Of a stretch of DNA of 64,000 nt, positions 8,233 to 17,136 are shown piece by piece (the stretch's first letter is position 1; each line of letters starts with the position of its first letter). This DNA comes from Paraburkholderia sediminicola (GTDB taxonomy: Bacteria > Pseudomonadota > Gammaproteobacteria > Burkholderiales > Burkholderiaceae): the NCBI RefSeq assembly GCF_902859805.1, contig NZ_CADIKC010000003.1:62001-126000 (forward strand). The letters run 5' to 3'. The notes below the pieces were generated by a model. That model was given only the letters and a program-made list of their open reading frames with translations. It was not told the DNA's origin and searched no databases. A program made the position numbers and the translations under genes.

Positions 8233-8598
8233 ATGAACCCGACGACTTCTTTTTTGAAAGCGCCTGAGACGAATGAGGCGGGCGAGGCGCGTTGCAAGCC
8301 CACGACCTCCACGTCCACATCGACGCAGCGCGGGCCGCGGCGTATGCGAGGCCTGCTGACAGCCGCGGCCTTGTGTGCGCTGTGCGTATCGATGGCCGGT
8401 TGCGGCGACGGTTCGAGCAGCAGCGCCAGCAATGGCGCAAGCGGTTCCGCCACCGCCGCGAACAACGCGGCGGCCGGCGCGGGCGGCGCAAGCGCGCCGG
8501 TGCCGATCGTCGCGGCGCCTGCTTCCGGTGCGTGTGCCGCACTGGGTGCGAGCGCCACGCAGCCGTTGCAGAACACGCAACTCGTCTGCGCGCCCTGA
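8233..8598 (+). CDS. Small Ser/Ala/Gly-rich lipoprotein, unknown function
   Basis: A 121-residue exported lipoprotein that I do not recognise. The hydrophobic segment MRGLLTAAALCALCVSMAGC ends in a clear lipobox with Cys at residue 57 of this call. The mature part is mostly low-complexity Ser, Ala and Gly, ending in a short segment with two cysteines (SGACAAL and LVCAP). A GGAG ribosome site supports ATG 8233. The internal ATG at 8344 would place the signal peptide at the N-terminus and may be the true start. It lies 13 bp after the phosphodiesterase-like gene and 99 bp before phospholipase C, so it is probably co-transcribed. It could be an anchor or chaperone for the exported partners; that is inference. 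Confidence 0.6.
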   Translation: MNPTTSFLKAPETNEAGEARCKPTTSTSTSTQRGPRRMRGLLTAAALCALCVSMAGCGDGSSSSASNGASGSATAANNAAAGAGGASAPVPIVAAPASGACAALGASATQPLQNTQLVCAP

Positions 8599-8697
8599 TG
8601 CGCTGTTTGCCGGGTGCGCTTTGCCGCCGGTCTGCCGAGCCATTGGCTGCGGCGACCCGGCAAGTGCACAGATTCTGACGACCCCAACACGCCAAAC

Positions 8698-10836
8698 ATG
8701 ACCTCACTGGACCGCCGTACCTTCCTGCGCAGCGCCGCAGGCGCCGCCGCGCTCAGCCTGTTTCCGCCCGCGATCCGCCGCGCGCTTGCGATTCCTGCGA
8801 ACAACACGACCGGCACCATCAACGACGTTCAGCACGTCGTCATCTTCATGCAGGAGAACCGCTCGTTCGATCATTACTTCGGCACGCTGCCGGGCGTGCG
8901 CGGCTTTAGCGACCGCTTCACGATTCCGCAACCGGGTGGCACGACCGTCTTCCAGCAGAACGACGGCACGCGCACCGTGCTGCCGTTCTACCTCGACAGT
9001 ACCCAGGGCAATGCGCTGCTGGCCGGCGGCCCGCATTCGTGGAGCGACGCGCATCAGGCATGGGATAACGGCCGCATGACGCAGTGGCCGAAAGCCAAGG
9101 GCGATGTCTCGATGGGTTACCTGAAGCAGGCTGACCTGCCGTTCCATGTCGCGCTGGCGAATGCCTTCACGATCTGCGACGCCTACCACTGCTCGCTGCA
9201 TGGCGGCACCAACTCGAACCGGATCTTCCTTTGGACCGGCACCAATGGCGCGAGCGCCGGCGCCAATCCGGTCGTCAACAACGACGGCTGGGACGGCCTC
9301 GGCGCGTCGGCCACCGGCCTCACGTGGACGACTTATCCGGAGCGCCTGCAGGCGGCCGGCGTGAGCTGGAAGGTCTACCAGAACATGCCGGACAACTACA
9401 CGGACAACTCGCTCGCCGGCTTTGCGACTTACCGCAAGGTCAACGAGACGCTGCCGGGGTCGCCGTTGTTGCCGTACACGCAGTCGCTGGAAGCGGTGTC
9501 GCCTTTGTATAAGGGCATCGGCAATACGATGCCGGATGGCGGCTTTCTGCAAGCGTTGAAAGACGACATCGCGGCCGGGCAGATGCCGCAAGTGAGCTGG
9601 ATCGTGTCGCCGCAGGCCTACTGCGAGCATCCGGGTGCGTCGACGCCGGGACAGGGCGGCTACTACCTGCAACTGCTGCTCGATACGCTGACGGCCAATC
9701 CCGACGTGTGGAGCAAGACCGTGCTGTTCGTCAACTACGACGAGAACGATTGCTTCTTCGATCACATGCCGCCGCCCGATGCACCGAGCAAAAATGCCGA
9801 CGGCACGTTCGCGGGCAAATCGACCGTCAACACGCAGTACGAATACTTCACCAAGGCCAACCCGCCGGGCGATTCGTCGCCGACCGTGCCGGACGGAAAT
9901 TGCTTCGGACCGGGCCCGCGTGTGCCAATGTTCGTCGTGTCGCCGTGGAGCACTGGCGGCTGGGTGAATTCGCAAGTGTTCGACCATACGTCCGTGCTGC
10001 GTTTTCTGGAGCAGCGTTTCGGCGTGACCGAAACCAACATCAGTCCGTGGCGGCGTGCGGTGTGCGGCGATCTGACATCCGCATTCAACTTTCGCAATCC
10101 GAACGATGCGCCGGTGGCGTCGCTGCCCGCACCGACCAAAGCCCAGGCCGATGCGCAGCACACGCAGCAAAGCGCCTTGGGCGCGGTGCCGGTACCGCCG
10201 GCGGCGAGTCAGCAGATGCCGCAACAGGCGCTGATGTCGCGGCCTTCGCGTGCCTTGCCGTACCTGTTGCACGTGAGTGCCAATGCCGACGTGCAGGACG
10301 GTTTGATCTGGCTGATTTTCAGCAACACAGGCACAGCCGGCGCCGTGTTCCACGTGTACGACCAGTTGCATCTCGACCGGGCGCCGCGCCGCTATACCGT
10401 TGAAGCAGGCAAGGAGCTATCGGATTCGTGGGCCGCGCTTGCCGACGATCACGGCAACTACAGCCTCTGGGTTCTCGGGCCGAACGGTTTTCATCGCTCG
10501 TTCCAGGGCAGCGTGACGTCAGTCGCGACCGGGCCGAATCCGGAAGTGCGCGTGTGCTACGACGTCGTCAACAATGCCGTCTATCTGACGATCATGAACA
10601 CGGGTAACGCGACGGCTAATGTCACGGTCACCTCGAACGCGTATCGCAGCGACGGTCCGTGGACCTACGCGGTTCCGGCAGGGATGCAGGTCGAGCCGTA
10701 CTGGTCGGTGAGCGCCGTGGGTGGCTGGTACGACTTCACGCTGGCTGCACCGGGTGGGTTGACGCGGCGCTTTGCAGGCCGTGTCGAAACCGGCAAGGAC
10801 AGCGTCAGCGATCCGGCGATGGGCGCGGCGAGTTAG
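8698..10836 (+). CDS. plcN: Phosphocholine-specific phospholipase C, Tat-exported
   Basis: A 712-residue extracellular or periplasmic enzyme that hydrolyses phosphatidylcholine-type phospholipids to diacylglycerol and a phosphoalcohol. The N-terminus has a twin-arginine signal (DRRTFLRSAAGAAALSLF), meaning folded export by Tat. The phosphoesterase domain begins near residue 38 with the diagnostic MQENRSFDHYFGTLPGVRGF and runs to about 470. Further conserved segments are CSLHGGTNSNR and NYDENDCFFDHMPPP. Two C-terminal DUF756 beta domains follow (about 520-605 and 610-700). This architecture and length match Burkholderia and Pseudomonas PlcN/PlcH proteins; the symbol is by family resemblance. 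A strong terminator lies 45 bp downstream. It likely serves phosphate or carbon scavenging together with the two upstream exported proteins. Confidence 0.9.
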   Translation: MTSLDRRTFLRSAAGAAALSLFPPAIRRALAIPANNTTGTINDVQHVVIFMQENRSFDHYFGTLPGVRGFSDRFTIPQPGGTTVFQQNDGTRTVLPFYLDSTQGNALLAGGPHSWSDAHQAWDNGRMTQWPKAKGDVSMGYLKQADLPFHVALANAFTICDAYHCSLHGGTNSNRIFLWTGTNGASAGANPVVNNDGWDGLGASATGLTWTTYPERLQAAGVSWKVYQNMPDNYTDNSLAGFATYRKVNETLPGSPLLPYTQSLEAVSPLYKGIGNTMPDGGFLQALKDDIAAGQMPQVSWIVSPQAYCEHPGASTPGQGGYYLQLLLDTLTANPDVWSKTVLFVNYDENDCFFDHMPPPDAPSKNADGTFAGKSTVNTQYEYFTKANPPGDSSPTVPDGNCFGPGPRVPMFVVSPWSTGGWVNSQVFDHTSVLRFLEQRFGVTETNISPWRRAVCGDLTSAFNFRNPNDAPVASLPAPTKAQADAQHTQQSALGAVPVPPAASQQMPQQALMSRPSRALPYLLHVSANADVQDGLIWLIFSNTGTAGAVFHVYDQLHLDRAPRRYTVEAGKELSDSWAALADDHGNYSLWVLGPNGFHRSFQGSVTSVATGPNPEVRVCYDVVNNAVYLTIMNTGNATANVTVTSNAYRSDGPWTYAVPAGMQVEPYWSVSAVGGWYDFTLAAPGGLTRRFAGRVETGKDSVSDPAMGAAS

Positions 10837-10881
10837 GGAAGCAGCAGTATCGCGTTGTATGCGCGAGGAGTGGCGCTTGAT

Positions 10882-10910
10882 GGAGTCAGCTTCTGCTGAC
10901 TCCTTTTTTT
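10882..10910 (+). terminator. Rho-independent terminator after phospholipase C
   Basis: A perfect 9-bp stem GGAGTCAGC/GCTGACTCC with a TTCT loop is followed by seven or more T residues on the plus strand. Confidence 0.9.
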
Positions 10911-11009
10911 TGCTGTCTGTTGCGACGATCGCGCTGCCGATTGGCGGCTGCCATGCATGAAGCCGGCTGCGCCCGCGTGTGAGTGCAGCCGGTTCCTGCC
11001 AGTGATCGA

Positions 11010-11345
11010 CTACTTGGCCTCGGAGGCCGCTGCCGCGCCGGACGGTTGGACCAGTTCGAAGCACGCTGCCTTCGATTTCGCATCGGGCGACGACGGGTCG
11101 ACGCATTTGAACGCGCTCTGATCGCGCTGAACGAAGATCGTATCGGTTGGGCCGGCATTGCCGCGCGCGCCGTTCACGACGGCGACGATCTTGTAGCCGT
11201 CCTGCAGCAACGTCGAGAGCGTGAGCGAACTGGCGCGCCACTGACTGTCGGGCGGCGTTTGGGCAAGGGCGGTGAGCGGCGATGCGGCGGCGAGAAGCGT
11301 GCTGGATGCGGTGGCCACGGCAAGCGCGGCGGTGCGGAACGTCAT
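11010..11345 (-). CDS. Small exported protein, unknown function
   Basis: A 111-residue protein with a classical Sec signal peptide (TFRTAALAVATASSTLLAAA, cleavage likely after AxA near residue 28, LTALAQ). The mature part is about 83 residues with two cysteines (FKCVDP and AACFEL) that could pair in the periplasm. The segment LSTLLQDGYKIVAVVN resembles a short exported domain seen in other Burkholderiales hypothetical proteins, but I cannot name it. The ATG at 11345 has a good AGGAGG ribosome site. It lies downstream of tRNA-Met on the same strand, separated by a terminator. Function unknown. Confidence 0.75.
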   Translation of the reverse strand: MTFRTAALAVATASSTLLAAASPLTALAQTPPDSQWRASSLTLSTLLQDGYKIVAVVNGARGNAGPTDTIFVQRDQSAFKCVDPSSPDAKSKAACFELVQPSGAAAASEAK

Positions 11346-11381
11346 CAAGAAACCTCCTTGAAGTTGCTGTTTGGGAAAGCC

Positions 11382-11418
11382 AAAACAAAAAAGCCGCTGA
11401 CCTTGTGGATCAGCGGCT
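11382..11418 (-). terminator. Terminator downstream of tRNA-Met
   Basis: On the minus strand the stem AGCCGCTGA/TCAGCGGCT (11392-11418) is followed by TTTTTTGTTTTG. It starts 13 bp past the CCA end of the tRNA gene and would release its transcript. Confidence 0.85.
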
Positions 11419-11430
11419 TCTTCTTGCAAC

Positions 11431-11507
<77 letters not shown>

Positions 11508-11592
11508 GAAAGAAGCGAGATTATGAGGATAGGGCCGGAGGCTGTCAACCCCCGGCGCGCAACTTTTTTAAATTGCCCGGGCTGTCAGGTGT

Positions 11593-13251
11593 TCAGTCCT
11601 GTGCGTAGATGTCCGAGTCCTTGGTTTCCCTGACGAACAGCAGGCCGATCACGAGCGTGATGAGCGCGACCACAATCGGATACCACAGCCCCGAATAGAT
11701 GTTGCCCTTGGCCGCGACAATTGCGAAGGCGGTCGCGGGCAGGAAGCCGCCGAACCAGCCATTGCCGATGTGATACGGCAGCGACATCGAGGTGTAGCGG
11801 ATGCGCGTCGGGAACATCTCCACCAGCATCGCCGCAATCGGCCCGTAGACCATCGTCACGTAGATCATCATGATCGTCAGGATCACCACGCTCATCGGCC
11901 AGTTGATCTGCGACGGATCGGCCTTGGGCGGATAACCGGCGGTCTTCAGCGTCGTAGCCAGAGTCTTGTCGAACGCCTTGCCCTGGTCCTTGGCGTCGGC
12001 GGCTTTGCCGTCATACGTGTTGATCACGGTATCGCCGACCTTGATCTCCGCCAGCGAACCAGCGGGCGCCGCGACGTTCTCATAGTTCAAACCGGCTTTC
12101 GAGAGCGCGCTCTTGGCGATATCGCAGGAGCTCGTGAACTTCGCCGTGCCGACCGGATTGAACTGGAACGAGCACTCGTCCGGATTTGCGATCACCACGA
12201 TCGGCGCCTTTGCCGTGGCCGCTTCCAGCGCCGGGTTCGTGTAGTGAGTGAGCGCCTTGAACAGCGGGAAGTACGTGCAGGCAGCAATCAGCAGGCCGGC
12301 CATGATGATCGGCTTGCGGCCGATGCGGTCCGACAGCGAGCCGAAGAACAGGAAGAACGGCGTGCCGATCAGGAGCGCGATCGCGATCAGGATGTTGGCC
12401 GTTGCGCCATCGACCTTCAGCGTCTGCGTCAGGAAGAACAGCGTGTAGAACTGACCCGTGTACCAGACCACAGCCTGGCCGGCGGTCAGGCCGATCAGCG
12501 CGAGGATCACGATCTTCAGGTTCTTCCATTGACCGAATGCTTCGGTCAGCGGCGCCTTCGAGGTCTTGCCTTCGGCCTTGATGCGCTCGAACACCGGCGA
12601 TTCATGCAGTTGCAGGCGAATCCACACCGACACGCCGAGCAGGATGATCGACGCGATGAACGGAATGCGCCAGCCCCATGCGCCGAACGCGTCTTCGCCC
12701 ATCGCCGTGCGCACGCCGAGAATCACCAGCAGCGACAGGAACAGGCCAAGCGTGGCGGTGGTCTGGATCCACGCGGTGTAGAAACCGCGGCGTCCCGGCG
12801 GCGCATGTTCTGCAACGTAGGTGGCCGCACCGCCGTATTCGCCGCCGAGTGCCAGACCCTGCAGCATGCGCATCGCGATGAAGATCACCGGCGATGCAAT
12901 GCCGAGCGATGCATAACCGGGCAGGAAGCCGACCAGGAAGGTCGACAGACCCATGATCACGATCGTGACGAGGAACGTGTACTTGCGCCCGACCATGTCG
13001 CCGAGGCGCCCGAATACGATCGCGCCGAACGGCCGTACCGCGAAGCCCGCGGCGAAACTCAGGAGCGTAAAGATGAAAGCGGCAGTCGGATTGACGCCGG
13101 AGAAGAAGCTCTTGCTGATGAAGATTGCAAGTGAGCCGGCCAGATAGAAGTCGTACCACTCGAAAACCGTACCTAGCGACGATGCGAAGATCACCCGCTT
13201 CTCATCGTGCGTCATCGGCACGTGCGAGATTTGCCCGCCAACGGTAGCCAT
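11593..13251 (-). CDS. MFS transporter, metabolite:H+ symporter (MHS) family, with a periplasmic insert
   Basis: A 552-residue inner-membrane proton symporter of the ProP/ShiA/KgtP group, which takes up organic acids, betaines or similar metabolites. Hallmarks are GTVFEWYDFYLAGS (residues 27-40), FGRLGDMVGRK between TM2 and TM3 (80-90), RMLQGLALGGEYGGA (128-142) and FGSLSDRIGRKPII between TM8 and TM9 (303-316). Family members are usually 420-450 residues. Here about 115 extra residues (337-452) sit between TM9 and TM10, a loop that should face the periplasm. The insert contains two cysteines (360, 376) and no hydrophobic segment. It lies alone, convergent with nothing, and its promoter should be within 13252-13480. 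Substrate unknown. Confidence 0.88.
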   Translation of the reverse strand: MATVGGQISHVPMTHDEKRVIFASSLGTVFEWYDFYLAGSLAIFISKSFFSGVNPTAAFIFTLLSFAAGFAVRPFGAIVFGRLGDMVGRKYTFLVTIVIMGLSTFLVGFLPGYASLGIASPVIFIAMRMLQGLALGGEYGGAATYVAEHAPPGRRGFYTAWIQTTATLGLFLSLLVILGVRTAMGEDAFGAWGWRIPFIASIILLGVSVWIRLQLHESPVFERIKAEGKTSKAPLTEAFGQWKNLKIVILALIGLTAGQAVVWYTGQFYTLFFLTQTLKVDGATANILIAIALLIGTPFFLFFGSLSDRIGRKPIIMAGLLIAACTYFPLFKALTHYTNPALEAATAKAPIVVIANPDECSFQFNPVGTAKFTSSCDIAKSALSKAGLNYENVAAPAGSLAEIKVGDTVINTYDGKAADAKDQGKAFDKTLATTLKTAGYPPKADPSQINWPMSVVILTIMMIYVTMVYGPIAAMLVEMFPTRIRYTSMSLPYHIGNGWFGGFLPATAFAIVAAKGNIYSGLWYPIVVALITLVIGLLFVRETKDSDIYAQD

Positions 13252-13481
13252 ATGTCGTCTCCAATATTGATATGTGCACGCGGTCCGCCGGCAAAGGCGT
13301 TCCCGTGAAACCGATTATTGGAGTGGAAACTTACGGCGTACTGACGTGGAGGGGTGAAATGGCAGTTTCCGCCATGCGCAGGAAAGTTCCATCAAAATTC
13401 GCTAAATGTCGCCTAAGTTCTTATAATTTTCGACAAATGCATCTCAATATGGCGACGGATCAGGCGTGGATTTTTGCACTC

Positions 13482-15020
13482 CTAGGGTAAGTCCCGTGCC
13501 CGTTCGAGCACGTGCAAGCTGACACGCACGAGCGTTCCTGCAAGCCGTGGAGAGTTTTGATAGACGTTATCGTCGATCGTCATCTCTCCGCCGTGCATCA
13601 TCGTGATCTCGCGGACGATCGCAAGCCCAAGGCCGCTGCCGTCGCCTTCGCGGCCGAGAATCCGGTAAAAACGCTCGACCACCCGCGAGCGTTCGGCCAC
13701 GGGAATGCCGAGCCCGGTGTCTTCTACTTCCAGATGCACGAGTCGCGCGGTCACGTCGTGCCGCACCCGTACGGTGATCCGCCCGCTGGCCGGCGTGTAG
13801 CGGATCGCGTTGTCGATCAGATTCGACAGCATTTCCCGCAACATGACCGGATTGCCGTCGACTTCGACCGGCTCTTCGGGGGCTTCGTAGCCGAGGTCCA
13901 TCTGCTTGGCGAGCGCGGCCTGCACCCAGTCACGCACCGCGCTGCGCGCCACCTCGGTCACCTCGACCGGCGTGAAAATCTGGCCGGACATGCGGTTTTC
14001 TGCGCGCGCCAGCGCCAGCAACTGAGTGACGAGGCGCGCCGCGTGCTCCGAGCTGGTGGCGATCTGTTCGAGCGAGCGGTGGACTTCCGCGGAGGCGTCC
14101 TGGCGCAGCGCGAGCTCAGCCTGGGTGCGCAGACCGGCAAGCGGCGTTTTCATCTGATGCGCGGCATCGGCGATAAAGCGCTTTTGCAACTCCATATTCT
14201 GTTCGAGGCGCGTCAGCAGATCGTTGAACGACGTCACCAGCGGCTCAATTTCCGGCGGCGCGCGGCGGGCTTCGAGCGGCGACAGATCGTCCGGGCGGCG
14301 CGCGCGGATATGCGCCTGCAGGGCATGCAGCGGCGCGAGTCCGCGCGACAGGCCGAACCACACCAGCAGGATCGCCAGCGGCAGGATCACGAACTGCGGC
14401 AGGATCACGCCTTTGATGATGTCGTTGGCAAGCTGGCTGCGTTTGTCGAGCGTTTCGCCGACCTGCACCAGCACCGGCTGAGCGCCGGGCGTTTGCGGAA
14501 ACTCGACGGTCGTATAGGCGACACGGATATCGTTGCCGCGCAGCACGTCGTCGCGGAATTCGACGAGGCCCGGTGGCGGCCGGTCTTCCTCGTGCGGCAG
14601 CGGCATGTCGCGCTCGCCGCCCACCAGTTCGCCGCGCGTGCCGAGCACCTGATAGAACACGCTGTCGACGTTGTCGGCGCGCAGAAAGTCGCGGGTGGAG
14701 TCGGGCAGCGAGAGCTCAGCCACGCCGTTGATCGGATGGATCTGGCGGGCGAGCACGTAGGCGTCGGTTTCGAGCGCGCGGTCGAACGGACCGTTGGCGA
14801 TCGACTTGGCGACCAGATAGGTGACCGCGAGGCTCATCGGCCAAAGCAGCAGGAGCGGCGCCAGCATCCAGTCCAGAATCTCGCCGAACAGCGAGCGCGG
14901 GCGTGCTTCGGCGGCGGCTTCGGTCTCGTCGGGCGGGGCGAACGGATTGGCGTAGCGCTCGTCGCGCACCTCGTCGAGGTCCGCCGCGTGCGCCGTGGCG
15001 CGATCTGCGCGTGCGGACAT
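13482..15020 (-). CDS. Sensor histidine kinase, TctE-like
   Basis: A 512-residue membrane kinase that phosphorylates the response regulator encoded just upstream. A proline/acid-rich cytoplasmic N-terminus (about 40 residues) precedes TM1 (about 52-72). Next come a periplasmic sensor region (about 75-212), TM2 (about 214-234) and HAMP. The HisKA domain has its H-box at FIADAAHQMKTPLAG, and the ATPase domain has its N-box at NLIDNAIRYTP, VEDTGLGIP and GDGSGLGLAIV. The layout is like the tricarboxylate sensor TctE. The gene starts 9 bp after the regulator stop, so both are one operon. The signal is unknown; no tctCBA transporter is adjacent. Confidence 0.92.
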   Translation of the reverse strand: MSARADRATAHAADLDEVRDERYANPFAPPDETEAAAEARPRSLFGEILDWMLAPLLLLWPMSLAVTYLVAKSIANGPFDRALETDAYVLARQIHPINGVAELSLPDSTRDFLRADNVDSVFYQVLGTRGELVGGERDMPLPHEEDRPPPGLVEFRDDVLRGNDIRVAYTTVEFPQTPGAQPVLVQVGETLDKRSQLANDIIKGVILPQFVILPLAILLVWFGLSRGLAPLHALQAHIRARRPDDLSPLEARRAPPEIEPLVTSFNDLLTRLEQNMELQKRFIADAAHQMKTPLAGLRTQAELALRQDASAEVHRSLEQIATSSEHAARLVTQLLALARAENRMSGQIFTPVEVTEVARSAVRDWVQAALAKQMDLGYEAPEEPVEVDGNPVMLREMLSNLIDNAIRYTPASGRITVRVRHDVTARLVHLEVEDTGLGIPVAERSRVVERFYRILGREGDGSGLGLAIVREITMMHGGEMTIDDNVYQNSPRLAGTLVRVSLHVLERARDLP

Positions 15021-15029
15021 GGGGGCCCT

Positions 15030-15806
15030 CTATTTGAAGTGATGGCTCGCGGGCATCGCGGCCGAGGGGGGCGAAGAAGGCGAGGAGGGCGGCTCGGATT
15101 CGGCGGGTGGGTTGGCGCTCTGGTTCACGTTTGACGGCAGGGCAGCTTTCTCGAGGCAGTACCCGAGGCCCCGCACAGTAATGATGCGTACGCCGCTCGG
15201 CTCGATCTTCTTGCGCAGCCGGTGCACGTAGACTTCGATCGCGTTATTGCTGACTTCTTCGCCCCATTCGCACAGATGATCGACGAGCTGTTCCTTCGAC
15301 ACCAGCCGGCCGATCCGCTGCAGCAGCACTTCGAGCAAACCGAGTTCGCGCGCCGACAGGTCGATCACCTGCTCGTTGACATAGGCGATCCGGCCGACCT
15401 GGTCGAACGACAGCGAGCCGTGCCGCACCACGGTCGGGCCGCCGCCGGCGCCGCGCCGGGTCAGGGCGCGTACGCGCGCCTCGAGTTCGTTCAGCGCGAA
15501 GGGTTTGGCCATGTAGTCGTCGGCGCCGAGATCGAGGCCTTTGACGCGTTCGTCGACACTGTCCGCCGCCGTGAGGATGAGCACTGGCACGTTCGAGTTG
15601 CGCGCGCGCAGGCGGCGCAGCACCTCGAGCCCGGACATGCGCGGCAGGCCCAGATCGAGGATCAGCAGGTCGAAAGTTTGCATCGACAGGGCGGTGTCGG
15701 CCTCGACGCCGTTCTTCACATGATCGACGGCATAGGCCGATTGGCGGAGTGATCGAACCAGACCGTCCGCGAGTATGCTGTCGTCTTCGGCAATCAGAAT
15801 TCGCAT
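15030..15806 (-). CDS. OmpR/PhoB-family response regulator, TctD-like
   Basis: A 258-residue two-component regulator. The receiver domain (1-115) has the acidic pocket EDD, phosphoacceptor D51 (ILDLGLPRMSG) and the conserved lysine in DDYMAKPF. The winged helix (about 130-222) ends with VRGLGYCLE. A Ser/Pro-rich tail of about 35 residues follows, which the family normally lacks. I moved the start to ATG 15806, where the typical MRILIAEDD begins. It is divergent to recA, with the LexA box between them closer to recA. It is co-transcribed with the kinase gene that follows. Confidence 0.92.
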   Translation of the reverse strand: MRILIAEDDSILADGLVRSLRQSAYAVDHVKNGVEADTALSMQTFDLLILDLGLPRMSGLEVLRRLRARNSNVPVLILTAADSVDERVKGLDLGADDYMAKPFALNELEARVRALTRRGAGGGPTVVRHGSLSFDQVGRIAYVNEQVIDLSARELGLLEVLLQRIGRLVSKEQLVDHLCEWGEEVSNNAIEVYVHRLRKKIEPSGVRIITVRGLGYCLEKAALPSNVNQSANPPAESEPPSSPSSPPSAAMPASHHFK

Positions 15807-15930
15807 GGTGCGCAAGCCTGGCCTTGCCGGCACCGCGGGGTGTCCCCCCGGCGCACAGCGGTCTCCGAAAATTATTGTGGGTAGTTGGGCAGTGCGACGG
15901 TAAAAATGCGCGTTCGCATGAGAATCGCGC

Positions 15931-15959
15931 TTGCCAAAACTACTGTTTTTTTATACAGT
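15931..15959 (+). promoter_or_regulatory. recA promoter with LexA (SOS) box
   Basis: CTGT-N8-ACAG at 15943-15958 matches the E. coli-type LexA box exactly, with a T/A-rich core. A -35-like TTGCCA (15931-15936) and a -10-like TACAGT (15954-15959) are 17 bp apart, so LexA would sit on the promoter. The site is 95 bp before the recA start. Confidence 0.85.
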
Positions 15960-16052
15960 GTCTGAGTTTCGTGTGCTGTCCGTCACGAGTAGGTTAAAAC
16001 TCGGGGCTGCACATCTGCCTCAGACGCCGTTCATCATAGCAAAGGACGATTC

Positions 16053-17129
16053 ATGGAAGAAAGCAAGAAAGGCTCGGCTGGACTGACTGCTGAAAAGAGC
16101 AAGGCACTCGCTGCCGCGCTTGCGCAGATCGAAAAGCAGTTCGGCAAAGGGTCGGTCATGCGGCTCGGCGCAGGTGAGGCGGTCGAAGATATTCAGGTGG
16201 TCTCAACGGGATCACTCGGCCTCGATATCGCGCTGGGCGTCGGCGGTTTGCCGCGTGGCCGGGTGGTCGAAATCTACGGTCCGGAGTCATCCGGTAAAAC
16301 CACGCTGACGCTGCAAGTCGTCGCCGAAATGCAGAAGCTCGGCGGCACGGCAGCGTTTATCGACGCGGAACACGCGCTGGATATCCAGTACGCGGGCAAG
16401 CTCGGCGTGAACGTCAACGAACTGCTGGTTTCGCAGCCGGACACCGGCGAGCAGGCGCTCGAAATCGCCGACGCACTCGTGCGCTCGGGCTCGATCGACA
16501 TGATCGTGATCGACTCGGTCGCGGCACTCGTGCCGAAGGCTGAAATCGAAGGCGAAATGGGCGACTCGCTGCCGGGTCTGCAAGCGCGTCTGATGTCGCA
16601 AGCGCTGCGCAAGCTTACCGGCACGATCAAGCGCACCAACTGCCTCGTGATCTTCATCAACCAGATCCGTATGAAGATCGGTGTGATGTTCGGCAACCCG
16701 GAAACCACCACGGGTGGTAACGCGCTGAAGTTCTACGCGTCGGTGCGTCTGGACATTCGCCGGATCGGTTCGATCAAGAAGAACGACGAAGTGATCGGTA
16801 ACGAAACGCGCGTGAAGGTGGTGAAGAACAAGGTTGCGCCGCCGTTCCGCGAAGCGATTTTCGACATTCTGTATGGCGAGGGCATCTCCCGTCAGGGCGA
16901 AGTCATCGACCTCGGTGTGCAAGCCAAGATTGTCGACAAGGCCGGCGCCTGGTACAGCTACAACGGCGAACGTATTGGTCAGGGCAAGGACAACGCGCGT
17001 GAATTCCTGCGCGAAAATCCGGACATCGCTCGTGAGATCGAAAACCGTATCCGCGAATCGCTGGGCGTGAATGCCATGGCGGAAGCGGTGACCGGTGCAG
17101 CCGCCGAAGTCGCGGGCGAAGAAGAGTAA
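16053..17129 (+). CDS. recA: Recombinase A
   Basis: RecA forms filaments on single-stranded DNA, catalyses strand exchange and triggers LexA self-cleavage. The 358-residue length is typical. Visible motifs are the Walker A loop GPESSGKTT (about residues 73-81), the Walker B region [12 protein letters not shown], the L2 loop region around [19 protein letters not shown], and an acidic C-terminal tail. An AAAGGA ribosome site precedes the ATG. A LexA box lies upstream, so it is SOS-induced. recX follows within a few bases, the usual pairing in which RecX limits RecA filaments. Confidence 0.99.
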   Translation: MEESKKGSAGLTAEKSKALAAALAQIEKQFGKGSVMRLGAGEAVEDIQVVSTGSLGLDIALGVGGLPRGRVVEIYGPESSGKTTLTLQVVAEMQKLGGTAAFIDAEHALDIQYAGKLGVNVNELLVSQPDTGEQALEIADALVRSGSIDMIVIDSVAALVPKAEIEGEMGDSLPGLQARLMSQALRKLTGTIKRTNCLVIFINQIRMKIGVMFGNPETTTGGNALKFYASVRLDIRRIGSIKKNDEVIGNETRVKVVKNKVAPPFREAIFDILYGEGISRQGEVIDLGVQAKIVDKAGAWYSYNGERIGQGKDNAREFLRENPDIAREIENRIRESLGVNAMAEAVTGAAAEVAGEEE

Positions 17130-17136
17130 CCAGCAC

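Noticed and set aside
6060..8822. A very long minus-strand open frame opposite the phosphodiesterase-like gene
   Set aside because: The translation is Arg/Gln/Ala-rich with no recognisable fold. The plus strand has real domains, a lipobox and a ribosome site, so the minus frame is the antisense shadow of high-GC codons.
15222..15752. Open frame on the plus strand opposite the TctD-like regulator
   Set aside because: No domain resemblance, while the minus strand encodes a full response regulator with D51 and the winged helix.
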